The notes: generated by a model from the sequence alone, not told the origin. Numbered from the stretch's first letter, positions 45,926-54,156 are shown. The stretch: DNA of 64,000 nt from DZBG01 sp049241565 (GCA_049241565.1 JBMLQL010000064.1:1-64000), one strand, 5' to 3'. Program-made: numbers and translations.

Positions 45926-47449
45926 ATGAATATGAAGCTTCTAGGAGACTACTTTTCAGGCCAATTTTCTCACCCACAAGGTGTTGATTTATCATCGGCG
46001 GACGAGAGAATCCTTAAAACATGCCCAGCTGAGTTAAACGTTCAGCTATGGGAAGCCGGTGTTTATTATAAGCATATCGATAAGGTCATAGAGTCGGCCC
46101 AAAGAGGGTTTGAGACTTGGCGTAAACTCAGTCTTACAGACAGGGCCAATTATCTTAAAAAATATCAAGAAGTGGTTCGCGCTCGTAAAGACGATATCGC
46201 CATGGCCATTGCTCTAGAAGTGGGAAAACCACTTTGGGAAGCGAAAACGGAAGCAGCCGCCGTCGATGGTAAAGTCTCAGTAACGATCACTGACTCTCTT
46301 AAGCGAATTGAGCAAGAAACTCTTAAAGATGTGATGCCAAAAATTGATGGCCATGTGGTGTATAAACCTCTCGGTCCATCTCTTGTCATTGGCCCTTTTA
46401 ATTTTCCATGTCACCTGGCCAATGGACAAATCCTCAGTGCCCTTCTGGCAGGAAACTCTATTATCTTCAAGCCTTCTGAGAAAACAATTTATTCGTCTCA
46501 ACTATTGATTGAATGTTTTCATCAGGCCGGATTCCCTGAGGGAGTGATCAACTTTATCAACGGAACTGGACATACTTCATCAATGCTCACAGGACACAAA
46601 TCAATCCGCGGTGTTTTCTTTACTGGCTCACGCGGTGTGGGTCTTCGTATTCTTGAAAATACTTATAAAGATCTTAATAAGCTTGTGGCCTTAGAGCTCG
46701 GTGGAAAAAATACAACAATTCTTCACCATGATACTAATATGTCTCACGCTCTTCCTGAGCTGCTTCGTTCATGCTTTCTAACGACTGGTCAGCGCTGTAC
46801 ATCGACATCTCTCATTCTTGTTCATCGTAAAATTGAGCAAGAAATGATGGCAAAATTTAAGGCCCTCACTGAGCGTATTGTGGTTGATCACCCTACAAAA
46901 GCGAAAGCTGATCCATTTATGGGTTCATTGATTGATGCTCACGCTGAAAAACTTTATTTTGATTTCTGTGCCACTGGCCTTCAAGAAGGGGCAGAGGAAA
47001 TTATTAAACCAACAAAACTTGATATTGGTTATGAAGGACACTATGTCTCTCCTTCAATTCATTATCTTGCTAAACCTCAGATTGGTGGAAAATTTATTCA
47101 AGATGAAATTTTTGGGCCAAACTGTACATTCATTCCTTATGACTCCATTGAAGAGGCCATCCATATTGCCAACTCTACTGACTACGGGCTTGCTGCTTCA
47201 ATTTTTACTCGTGACACAGAGATTTATAAAACTTGTCTTCGTGATATCGATTCAGGTCTTCTCAATCTTAACCGCTCAACGGTAGGGGCCACGGCCCGGC
47301 TTCCTTTTGGGGGAGTTAAAAATTCAGGAAACCACCGTCCAGCGGCAGTCTCCATGATTGATCATTGTGTGAGCACAGTGGCCAGCTTAGAAACTCTTGA
47401 TGATACAAGTAGCAAAGTGGAAGATGTTGTTGGACTAAAAACATTATGA
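45926..47449 (+). CDS. astD: Succinylglutamate semialdehyde dehydrogenase
   Basis: 507 residues from the ATG at 45926; AAAGGA precedes it, and the upstream TTG at 45908 overlaps that site. LGPSLVIGPFNFP and ALELGGKN with Glu, and FLTTGQRCTSTS with the catalytic Cys, are the aldehyde dehydrogenase motifs. Closest in pattern to AstD. NAD+-dependent oxidation in arginine breakdown; it could also act on aminoadipate semialdehyde. Overlaps the MFS gene by 4 bp. Confidence 0.87.
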   Translation: MNMKLLGDYFSGQFSHPQGVDLSSADERILKTCPAELNVQLWEAGVYYKHIDKVIESAQRGFETWRKLSLTDRANYLKKYQEVVRARKDDIAMAIALEVGKPLWEAKTEAAAVDGKVSVTITDSLKRIEQETLKDVMPKIDGHVVYKPLGPSLVIGPFNFPCHLANGQILSALLAGNSIIFKPSEKTIYSSQLLIECFHQAGFPEGVINFINGTGHTSSMLTGHKSIRGVFFTGSRGVGLRILENTYKDLNKLVALELGGKNTTILHHDTNMSHALPELLRSCFLTTGQRCTSTSLILVHRKIEQEMMAKFKALTERIVVDHPTKAKADPFMGSLIDAHAEKLYFDFCATGLQEGAEEIIKPTKLDIGYEGHYVSPSIHYLAKPQIGGKFIQDEIFGPNCTFIPYDSIEEAIHIANSTDYGLAASIFTRDTEIYKTCLRDIDSGLLNLNRSTVGATARLPFGGVKNSGNHRPAAVSMIDHCVSTVASLETLDDTSSKVEDVVGLKTL

Positions 47450-48690
47450 GCACCATTGCCTTAAATCCGCTCCCGCAAGAAACTGATGAAGACCTACGTA
47501 AAGAAAGATTCTACGTCATTATTCTCGCTGCGATCCAGGTTGCCCATATTCTAGACTTCGTGATCATGATGCCCTTGGGCCCCAATTTCATGCGTGTCTT
47601 CAATGTGACGACCACTCAGTTCTCGGCCCTTGTCTCTGCTTACACTTTCAGTGCAGGAATTGTCGGATTTCTAGGCGCTCTTTACGCGGATCATTTTGAT
47701 CGCAAAAAATTTCTTCTCTTTAATTTTACCGGTTTTATCATCGGAACTGCCATGTGTGCCATGGCCCAAGGTTTTGCCTCTCTTCTGATCGCTCGTATTA
47801 TTGCAGGTGCCTTCGGTGGAGTGCTCAACGCCTGTGTTCTCTCTCTGGTCACAGAGCTTATTCCCTTTAAACGTCGTGGAGCGGCCATGGGAGTCGTCAT
47901 GTCTGCCTTCTCAGTGGCCAGTGTTCTAGGTATCCCTCTTGGTCTTTATTTGGCCAATACTTTTGACTGGCATGCCGCTTTTATTTTCATCTGTGTTCTC
48001 GCCGCCATTTTCTGGGTGGCCTCCATCATTATTCTCCCTGCGGTGAAAGTGGATCATGAGCCTACTTCGATAGTTCAGAATATGAAAAACTTTAAAAAGA
48101 TTCTCATTCAACCAGATTACCTTATTAGCTTCTCCCTCACGGTGATTCTTGCTTTTGGAGTTTTTGGAATTGTTCCTTTTATTTCACCTTATATGGTTAA
48201 AAACGTAGGCCTCACAGAAAAAGATCTTCCTCTTATTTATCTGGTTGGTGGAACGTGCACTATTATTTCGTCTCGAATTATTGGCAAGGCCTGTGACCGT
48301 CTTGGAAATCTAAAGGTTTTTAGATTCCTTGCTATCATCTCTATTCTGCCTATGCTTCTTCTCACCAATGCTCCTGCTCTCCCAATTTGGGGAGCCTTGA
48401 TGGTGACATCAATGTTTGTGGTTTTTGTTTCCGGAAGATTTATTCCGGCCATGACTTTAATCTCTGGTATGGTAAAACCTAAAGAGCGCGGAACTTTTAT
48501 GAGTTTAGAGAATGCCTTCAGGCAGCTGGCCTCAGGCGCAAGTTCGCAAATCGCAGGAATTCTCATCACCACAGGGGCCATGGGTGAGCTCATTGGTTAT
48601 TCACGTGTGGGCCTTATCGGCGCAGCCACGTCGGTGGTCGCCTTATTTATTGCAACAATTGTCAGTAAAAAATTAACATTTCAGAAATAG
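47446..48690 (+). CDS. MFS transporter (AraJ/DHA1-like)
   Basis: 414 residues, 12 membrane helices. GALYADHFDRKKFLL is the loop 2-3 MFS signature and RIIAGAFGG the helix 4-5 motif. Translationally coupled to astD, so it may move an amino acid or intermediate of that pathway, though the DHA1 branch often exports drugs or sugars. Confidence 0.85.
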   Translation: MSTIALNPLPQETDEDLRKERFYVIILAAIQVAHILDFVIMMPLGPNFMRVFNVTTTQFSALVSAYTFSAGIVGFLGALYADHFDRKKFLLFNFTGFIIGTAMCAMAQGFASLLIARIIAGAFGGVLNACVLSLVTELIPFKRRGAAMGVVMSAFSVASVLGIPLGLYLANTFDWHAAFIFICVLAAIFWVASIIILPAVKVDHEPTSIVQNMKNFKKILIQPDYLISFSLTVILAFGVFGIVPFISPYMVKNVGLTEKDLPLIYLVGGTCTIISSRIIGKACDRLGNLKVFRFLAIISILPMLLLTNAPALPIWGALMVTSMFVVFVSGRFIPAMTLISGMVKPKERGTFMSLENAFRQLASGASSQIAGILITTGAMGELIGYSRVGLIGAATSVVALFIATIVSKKLTFQK

Positions 48691-48699
48691 AATCAATTT

Positions 48700-49605
48700 A
48701 TGATCAATAAAGCTCACCTCGCGGCGATTATCTCCTTCTCAATGTGGGGTATCTTCCCCTTGTACTGGAAATGGTTGGATGAACTTGGCCCTCTGGATCT
48801 TTTTGGACAACGTCTTCTCTGGTCTTTTATTACACTCATGATCATCTTATTTTTCCAAAAGAAAATAAAGATCATGAAAGACATTTGGTCTTCACGAAAA
48901 ACGAGACATCTGCTGATTCTCTCTTCCATACTTATCTCGTCAAACTGGCTGATTTATATCTACGCTGTTCATATCCACCGAGTGATTGAAGCGAGCATGG
49001 GCTATTTTCTCAATCCAATTCTCAATATCTTCATGGGCTGGCTTATTCTTAAAGAAAAAATCCGTCCCACTCAATGGCCTAGTATCATCCTGGCCATTAT
49101 TGCTATTGTTGTTATTGTGGTTCAATCCGATCTCACATCATTTCCATGGATTGCTGTCTTCCTCTCTTTGACTTTTGCGGCTTATGGTCTTGTGAGAAAA
49201 GTGGCCCATGTCGGATCACTTGAGGGACTCAGTTTTGAAACTCTTGTCATCATTGCTCCCGTCATGTGGTACTGGCTTCAAGGAAGCTCAGGGCCTATCT
49301 CAAGCCTTGAAATACTTCCTGCTTACAAAATCATTGGTCTCTCTCTTTCAGGGCTCATCACTTGTGTACCTTTAATGCTTTTTGCTCACGCCGCAAGAAA
49401 TCTTCCTCTCGGAACATTGGGTTTTATTGGCTACCTCTCCCCTTCACTCAAATTTCTTTGCGGACTCATCGTCTTTAAAGAAACTCTTAGTGCTGAGAGA
49501 CTTCAGGCCTTTGCTCTTATTTGGATTGCACTTGCTTGGTACACCACTGAGGCGTTTATGAATCAAAGAAAACAAAAAAAGAAGAATGCGTTGGTTGAGG
49601 TCTAA
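48700..49605 (+). CDS. rarD: RarD-type EamA transporter
   Basis: 301 residues, ten membrane helices. SMWGIFPLYWKWL and RLLWSF at the N-terminus are the RarD family signature. Drug/metabolite transporter superfamily; substrate unknown. 9 bp after the MFS gene; its stop overlaps the oxyR stop on the other strand. Confidence 0.87.
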   Translation: MINKAHLAAIISFSMWGIFPLYWKWLDELGPLDLFGQRLLWSFITLMIILFFQKKIKIMKDIWSSRKTRHLLILSSILISSNWLIYIYAVHIHRVIEASMGYFLNPILNIFMGWLILKEKIRPTQWPSIILAIIAIVVIVVQSDLTSFPWIAVFLSLTFAAYGLVRKVAHVGSLEGLSFETLVIIAPVMWYWLQGSSGPISSLEILPAYKIIGLSLSGLITCVPLMLFAHAARNLPLGTLGFIGYLSPSLKFLCGLIVFKETLSAERLQAFALIWIALAWYTTEAFMNQRKQKKKNALVEV

Positions 49606-50540
49606 CCAATCCCCAACACTTCTGCTTTCTTAGGTGCCTTCTTTAAATGATCAGGAAGTTGTTTTTTAATCATCTCAATTAATCCATCTTGGATAGAAAG
49701 TTTGATTGCAAATGGGCCTGTCACAAAGCTAATTTCACGGACAGGAACAAAAGATTTAAAAGGGCGAAGATTTTTTTGGTCAGCCGCGCTCATCTGATGA
49801 GAACAGAGTTCAGGTAGAAAAGTAAATCCATCGCCATTTTTAACCATTTGAATGAGAGTCTCTAAGCTTCCTGCTTCGAAATAGAGATTCTTTTTGGTCG
49901 ATTGGTGATTGACGTGACAAAGCTGAAGGGCCTGGGCACGAAGACAGTGACCTTCTTTAAGAAGCCAAGCTTCTGAAGAATCAAGATCCTTATCATCAAT
50001 TTGTTTTTTCTTTAACAGCTCATGTTTAGGTGAGAAAAATAATTCAAAAGGTTCATAGAAAAGAAATTCTTCTTTGAGTCCTTTCTCTTCAAGTGGAGTC
50101 GCTAGAATCGCTCCATCGATTTTATCTTCTTTTAAAAGCGAGATGATTTCATGAGTTTGATATTCAAAAACTTTTAATTTCACTTGCGGATACATTTTGA
50201 CAAATTTTTCAGCAAAAAGAGGAATAAGATAAGGGGCCAGTGTTGGAATCACCGCCAGGGAGAACTCCCCTTTCATTTCTTTACGAAGACTCATGCCTAG
50301 CTCTTCGAGAGCATCGGCCTCGAGCACCAGCTTGCGAGCGCGCTCCAACACTTTTTTTCCTAGGGCCGTAGGTTCCGTGGGAGTTTTCGTGCGATCAAAA
50401 ATTTGGATCTGAAGATAGTCTTCAAGCTTATGAATCTGCATACTTAATGTTGGCTGAGTCACAAAACACTCTCGGGCAGCTTCACCAAAATTACGGCAAC
50501 GGTCTACGGCGAGAATATATCTGAGCTGAGTGAGGGTCAT
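49602..50540 (-). CDS. oxyR: Peroxide-sensing LysR regulator OxyR
   Basis: 312 residues. N-terminal winged helix (TLTQLRYILAVDRCRNFGEAA). The redox pair is Cys199 and Cys208 in EGHCLRAQALQLC, the same numbering as in E. coli OxyR, so peroxide sensing by disulfide is expected. No catalase, peroxiredoxin or Dps gene lies nearby. It is divergent from the YdcZ-type gene with 61 bp between starts and could regulate it. Confidence 0.9.
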   Translation of the reverse strand: MTLTQLRYILAVDRCRNFGEAARECFVTQPTLSMQIHKLEDYLQIQIFDRTKTPTEPTALGKKVLERARKLVLEADALEELGMSLRKEMKGEFSLAVIPTLAPYLIPLFAEKFVKMYPQVKLKVFEYQTHEIISLLKEDKIDGAILATPLEEKGLKEEFLFYEPFELFFSPKHELLKKKQIDDKDLDSSEAWLLKEGHCLRAQALQLCHVNHQSTKKNLYFEAGSLETLIQMVKNGDGFTFLPELCSHQMSAADQKNLRPFKSFVPVREISFVTGPFAIKLSIQDGLIEMIKKQLPDHLKKAPKKAEVLGIG

Positions 50541-50601
50541 ACATTTTCCTTTTTGATCTGAAGTGATTATACTCTAGGTCTAGGCCATTTTTGGAGTACT
50601 T

Positions 50602-51045
50602 ATGATCATTGTCCTCGTAATAATTGCAGTCATTGTGGGAAGTTTGATGCCTATTCAGGCCGGAATCAACGCGCAACTCTCTCAGGCACTCAAAAATCCA
50701 TTTTCTGGGGCCTTAGTCTCCTTCATGATGGGAACAACTGCCCTTTTTCTTCTCTCTTTGACTCAATCAGCTTCCCTAGGCGAGCTTAAAAAAGTTCCCT
50801 CGCTGCCTCCTTATATGCTTCTAGGTGGAATTATGGGGGCAACCTTTGTGGGTTCATCTATTTATTTGATCCCTAAGCTTGGGGCCACGACGATGATTGC
50901 CGCCTTTGTCACAGGCCAATTAATCATGTCATTGGTTGTGGATCATTACGGCATTCTTGGTCTGGCCTCTCACCCTATTAATATGATCCGTTTGGCCGGA
51001 GTGGTTCTTCTTTTTATTGGACTCATTCTCATTTTAAAATTCTAA
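50602..51045 (+). CDS. YdcZ-type (DUF606) DMT-family membrane protein
   Basis: 147 residues, five hydrophobic segments. IVGSLMPIQAGINAQLS and GAFVS-like GALVSFMMG are typical of DUF606 half-size EamA transporters, which pair as dimers. Substrate unknown. It is followed after 3 bp by an ABC ATPase gene, an unusual partner. Confidence 0.8.
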   Translation: MIIVLVIIAVIVGSLMPIQAGINAQLSQALKNPFSGALVSFMMGTTALFLLSLTQSASLGELKKVPSLPPYMLLGGIMGATFVGSSIYLIPKLGATTMIAAFVTGQLIMSLVVDHYGILGLASHPINMIRLAGVVLLFIGLILILKF

Positions 51046-51048
51046 GCT

Positions 51049-52044
51049 ATGATCAAACTCACTCATGCCAAGAAAATTTTTGATAAACGTGGGATTGCAG
51101 GCCTTCACTCACTTAATCTCTCTTTTGATGGGTCAAAACTTTTTGCCATTATGGGCCCCTCGGGTTCTGGTAAAACCACTTTGCTTAAAGCTATTTCAAA
51201 AGAGATTGTTTTAGACTCTGGAGTCATTACCGGAAACGATCATGTGGCCTATCTCAATTCAACGACCATGCTTGACTCAAGCAAAACAATGCATCAAACA
51301 CTTTTTGATGCCATCACGGTGACTGAAGACGAAGATAAAAAAATTCAGCTTGTGCGTGATATGAGTATGCTCTTTGAGATGACAGGGAAACTTAAAACTC
51401 TTGTCTCTGAACTCTCGGCCGGGCAATACCAGCGAGTCCTCCTCGCCAGCTTTTTAATTAATCGTCCCACTGTTCTTCTTTTGGATGAACCCTTTAGTAA
51501 TCTTGATGAAACTCTCAGGCAAGAGCTCATGATTCAATTGAAGGCCTTAATTCTTGAAAGAGAAATTATGGTTTTGTGGGTCACTCATCAAACTGGAGAG
51601 GCCCTAAGCTTTGCTGATCATATTGTTCTTCTTCAGCATGGTTCAGTCGAACAACAAGGAAGTGCTCAAGAGCTCTTCTTTAAACCTAAGTCTATTTTTG
51701 CGGCTCAATTTTTTGGACATCATAATCTCTACGCTATTCACCACTCAAATCACACTTCAACATGGGTCACTCCTTGGGGTGAGCACCCGCTTAATATTGA
51801 AGAGAAAAGACCTGAAGTCGTTTTAGTTATTCCTGAAGAGAGTATCTCTTTAGGTGATGGCCCTTATGAGGGAAGAATCCTCTCTCTGCAATTTCTAGGG
51901 GCCCTCACTAAGGTTGAGCTTGAGTCCTCGGCCCAAATTTTAGTGGCAAAAATACCTAGTCGCCTTGCTCTAGCACTTCAGAGAGGGCAAAAAATCAGCT
52001 TTAATATTAAATGGTTAGACTGCTTTGAGATTGGGTGCTTGTAG
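51049..52044 (+). CDS. Orphan ABC transporter ATPase with TOBE-like C-terminus
   Basis: 331 residues. Walker A MGPSGSGKTT, signature LSAGQYQRVLLA, Walker B VLLLDEPFSNLDE, switch His in THQTGEA. Residues 235-331 resemble the TOBE domain of PotA/FbpC-type importers. No permease or binding protein is adjacent; only the YdcZ-type gene is. The AGQ in place of GGQ in the signature is mild. Partner unknown. Confidence 0.82.
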   Translation: MIKLTHAKKIFDKRGIAGLHSLNLSFDGSKLFAIMGPSGSGKTTLLKAISKEIVLDSGVITGNDHVAYLNSTTMLDSSKTMHQTLFDAITVTEDEDKKIQLVRDMSMLFEMTGKLKTLVSELSAGQYQRVLLASFLINRPTVLLLDEPFSNLDETLRQELMIQLKALILEREIMVLWVTHQTGEALSFADHIVLLQHGSVEQQGSAQELFFKPKSIFAAQFFGHHNLYAIHHSNHTSTWVTPWGEHPLNIEEKRPEVVLVIPEESISLGDGPYEGRILSLQFLGALTKVELESSAQILVAKIPSRLALALQRGQKISFNIKWLDCFEIGCL

Positions 52045-52045
52045 A

Positions 52046-52081
52046 ATAAAAAAGCCCAAAAATGTTAGCGCATTTTTGGGC
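52046..52081 (-). terminator. Strong terminator facing the minus strand
   Basis: 11-bp perfect stem GCCCAAAAATG / CATTTTTGGGC, loop TTAGCG. The run of six T residues exists only on the minus strand, so this ends a leftward transcript that comes from 52.1-52.5 kb, where no leftward gene is evident. Confidence 0.75.
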
Positions 52082-52088
52082 AGCATCT

Positions 52089-52107
52089 TAGCTAAAAACC
52101 GGAGGGC
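52089..52107 (+). repeat. 19-bp direct repeat, copy 1
   Basis: TAGCTAAAAACCGGAGGGC, identical to 52341-52359. In copy 2 this sequence is the stop codon region and the terminator's left arm of the small peptide gene. Here no peptide precedes it, so it may be the remnant of a second module. Confidence 0.85.
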
Positions 52108-52269
52108 ACTGCCTTACGGTTATTCTATTATTTAACTTTCCATAAAAAAATTCAACTTTATTTCAACTCTGGAATTTAATCACTGAAAGCAGGATTAAAA
52201 TTATCATCCTTCACAAGATTGAGTAATAAACCTTTGCGGGGAAAACTCCTCTCTAAGGGGGTGATTTTT

Positions 52270-52347
52270 ATGCTGATATGGCTTTTGGTAGTCATAGTGA
52301 AGTTTCTTGAACTCATAGTAGTTCTTTTAGACTTCCCATCTAGCTAA
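52270..52347 (+). CDS. 25-residue hydrophobic peptide, candidate type I toxin
   Basis: ATG at 52270, stop TAA at 52345-52347. The ribosome site AAGGGGGTGA (52255-52264) nearly matches the full anti-16S complement, with GGGGG ending 8 bases before the ATG. The peptide begins MLIWLLVVIVKFLEL and continues as a single membrane-spanning helix with one Lys, one Glu and a late Asp, then a short polar end. Composition and spacing resemble TisB and ZorO. The terminator stem starts 6 bases after the stop. ACTCC at 52245-52249 can pair with the ribosome site locally. Too short for standard gene finders. Coding and toxicity are inference. Confidence 0.5.
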   Translation: MLIWLLVVIVKFLELIVVLLDFPSS

Positions 52348-52359
52348 AAACCGGAGGGC
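52341..52359 (+). repeat. 19-bp direct repeat, copy 2
   Basis: Identical to 52089-52107, 252 bp apart. It spans the stop codon of the small peptide and the left arm of its terminator. Confidence 0.85.
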
Positions 52360-52387
52360 GTGGTTAGCGTCACGCCCTCCTTTCTCC
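52343..52387. terminator. Bidirectional terminator after the small peptide gene
   Basis: 10-bp GC-rich perfect stem GGAGGGCGTG (52353-52362) / CACGCCCTCC (52371-52380) with loop GTTAGCGT. TTTCTCC follows on plus; GGTTTTTAGC follows on minus. The GTTAGCG loop sequence recurs in the terminator at 52046-52081. Confidence 0.75.
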
Positions 52388-52527
52388 GTGCAATCAGATA
52401 GTTATCCTAGACTGTCAAATCCTTAAACACCCCCTTGTAGAATCTTCACTGCCCCTGCCCCAGGGCTCGTTTCAAATAGATAATCAGTTTAATTTTATTG
52501 CTTCACGAACCTGACAAAGGATTAACG

Positions 52528-53226
52528 ATGAAAAAGCTTCTACTCTCTTCTCTACTTGCTCTTTCTTTTAACTCCATGGCCGTTTGTAATGAAGCTACAC
52601 TTAATGAAATGAGCCTCACGATGGAGCAGCTTGAAGAAGTTGTAAACATGTCGATGGATCAAGATAAGCCGAGCTTTAAAAAACGTGCTTACACTGGTTA
52701 TGATATGCTTGTTAAAATCAATACGAATTTCAAAGCACCAGTTGTTGGTAAAGATACATACTTTGGTTATATCTACACAGTTCCAGGAAATAACTCGATC
52801 GTAAAATACCGTGACGAAATAACAGCTAACGACCATTACAAATCAGAAATCAATGAGCCGTCTACTCAGTATATGTCATCCTATAAAGTAAATGACTTCA
52901 AAGCCGCTAACGGACTTGAGCTAATCAATGCTGGTGGAGCTTATGTAAGACTAAAATCAAAAGACTTTAATATGTCATCTGGTGGGACACTAAATCTAAG
53001 CTTCAAGATCCCTCTTCAAAAATCTGGATCAGTTGATATCATTGTGAAAAAAGTGAACGGAAAACTTAAAACTCACGTGAAAAATGGGCAAGGCCAATTG
53101 GTTCCATTTGACTCACTGAATCTTAATGCGAAGAAAACAATGATTACAGGGACTTCGATTCTGAACGGTGTTCGTAATATTGAATTCATCAGTGGTGGAA
53201 AAGCGGTTCATACCTATTCAATGTAA
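52528..53226 (+). CDS. Secreted protein of unknown function
   Basis: 232 residues from the ATG at 52528 (AAAGGA upstream). Signal peptide to about residue 18 (SMA), one cysteine just after. The mature part is beta-rich with repeated Ser/Asn/Gly turns, ending in a strand pair. No family recognised. It stands alone, 25 bp before lipA, and is downstream of the toxin-like locus. Confidence 0.6.
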   Translation: MKKLLLSSLLALSFNSMAVCNEATLNEMSLTMEQLEEVVNMSMDQDKPSFKKRAYTGYDMLVKINTNFKAPVVGKDTYFGYIYTVPGNNSIVKYRDEITANDHYKSEINEPSTQYMSSYKVNDFKAANGLELINAGGAYVRLKSKDFNMSSGGTLNLSFKIPLQKSGSVDIIVKKVNGKLKTHVKNGQGQLVPFDSLNLNAKKTMITGTSILNGVRNIEFISGGKAVHTYSM

Positions 53227-53250
53227 GACCCTCGTGATAGTCTTGCGCCC

Positions 53251-54156
53251 ATGGCAGTAACATATTTTGATAAAGAAACATACAAACGCAAACCTGAGTG
53301 GCTTAAAGTTAACCTCCCAACGGGGGACAACTTTAAGGACCTCAGAGATAACATGCGACAAAAAGGTCTCGCCACAGTCTGTGAGGAGGCCAAATGCCCA
53401 AACATTTCTGAGTGCTGGAGTTCTCGAACCGCCACGGTCATGATCCTTGGTGACACTTGTACTCGTGCTTGTAAATTCTGCCACGTCAAAACAGGGAACC
53501 CAAAAGGTTTCATCAATACTGAAGAAATTGAGAATACATCTAAGATGGTCGCGATGATGTCTCTTCGCTATATCGTGATCACAAGTGTGGATCGTGATGA
53601 TTTAGAAGATCATGGGGCCGGACATTTTGCGGCGGTGATTCGCAAGGTCAATGCTGATCATCCAGAAACCAAAGTAGAAGTGCTTATTCCTGATTTTGCC
53701 GGTGATGAAGCACGTATGCGCGTTCTTGCTGACAGTAACCCATTCGTGATTGCTCAGAATATTGAAACAGTCAGACGCCTCACTCATCCTGTTCGTGATA
53801 TTCGTGCAGGTTATGATAAAACCATGAGCTGTCTTAAATTCTATAAAGAGAATTATCCTCATATTCAAACGAAGACCTCTATTATGGTGGGGCTTGGTGA
53901 GGAATGGTCAGAGATTCAAGAAACTCTTGAAGACGCAAGAGCGGCCGGAGTGGATATCATTACTTTTGGTCAATACCTTCAGCCAAGCAAACGTCATCTT
54001 GATGTAAAAAAATATTATACTCCAGATGAGTTTGAAGAACTCAAACGCATGGCCTTAAAACTTGGTTTCAAATTTGTGGCCTCTGGTCCACTTGTGCGAA
54101 GCTCATACAAGGCTGGGGATTTTCTTGATTATGTTGAATCAACTCAATCTAAATAA
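53251..54156 (+). CDS. lipA: Lipoyl synthase
   Basis: 301 residues. Auxiliary cluster cysteines Cys44, Cys49, Cys55; radical-SAM cysteines Cys70, Cys74, Cys77 (CTRACKFC); and the terminal R-S-S-Y motif that ligates the auxiliary cluster. It inserts sulfur into octanoyl chains on lipoyl domains, needed by 2-oxoacid dehydrogenases such as the one using the E1 at 40.2 kb. Overlaps lipB. Confidence 0.96.
   Translation: MAVTYFDKETYKRKPEWLKVNLPTGDNFKDLRDNMRQKGLATVCEEAKCPNISECWSSRTATVMILGDTCTRACKFCHVKTGNPKGFINTEEIENTSKMVAMMSLRYIVITSVDRDDLEDHGAGHFAAVIRKVNADHPETKVEVLIPDFAGDEARMRVLADSNPFVIAQNIETVRRLTHPVRDIRAGYDKTMSCLKFYKENYPHIQTKTSIMVGLGEEWSEIQETLEDARAAGVDIITFGQYLQPSKRHLDVKKYYTPDEFEELKRMALKLGFKFVASGPLVRSSYKAGDFLDYVESTQSK

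Larger units (their letters stand above)
52046..52316 (-). ncRNA. Candidate antisense RNA (antitoxin) to the small peptide gene
   Basis: A leftward transcript is implied by the minus-strand terminator at 52046-52081 and by a second, imperfect stem at 52093-52120 with T5. If it starts within or before the peptide gene it would contain CACCCCCTT, complementary to the peptide's Shine-Dalgarno at 52255-52263. A 46-codon frame (52316 to 52176) exists on this strand but lacks a ribosome site. Start and promoter are not identified; the left end is set by the terminator. Confidence 0.3.
52255..52436. repeat. 9-bp long-range inverted repeat enclosing the peptide gene
   Basis: AAGGGGGTG (52255-52263) is exactly complementary to CACCCCCTT (52428-52436). 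The left copy is the ribosome binding site of the peptide gene. In a read-through transcript, the pairing would hide that site. Confidence 0.7.

Noticed and set aside
52176..52316. 46-codon frame on the minus strand opposite the peptide gene
   Set aside because: No ribosome site and no hydrophobic or domain-like pattern; more likely incidental to the proposed antisense RNA.
52255..52440. Possible tmRNA on the minus strand (start GGGGGTG...GGATTTGAC resembles the tmRNA 5' end, and CACCCCC could close the acceptor stem)
   Set aside because: No T-arm with GTTCRA before CACCCCC, no CCA, no ALAA-type tag frame, and about 180 bases is too short.
52552..52836. 94-residue antisense frame inside the secreted protein at 52528
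   Set aside because: Shadow of the plus-strand gene, which has a signal peptide and a good ribosome site.
54062..54130. Longer N-terminus for lipB
   Set aside because: Would run about 95 bp into lipA; the ATG at 54131 gives the normal LipB length.
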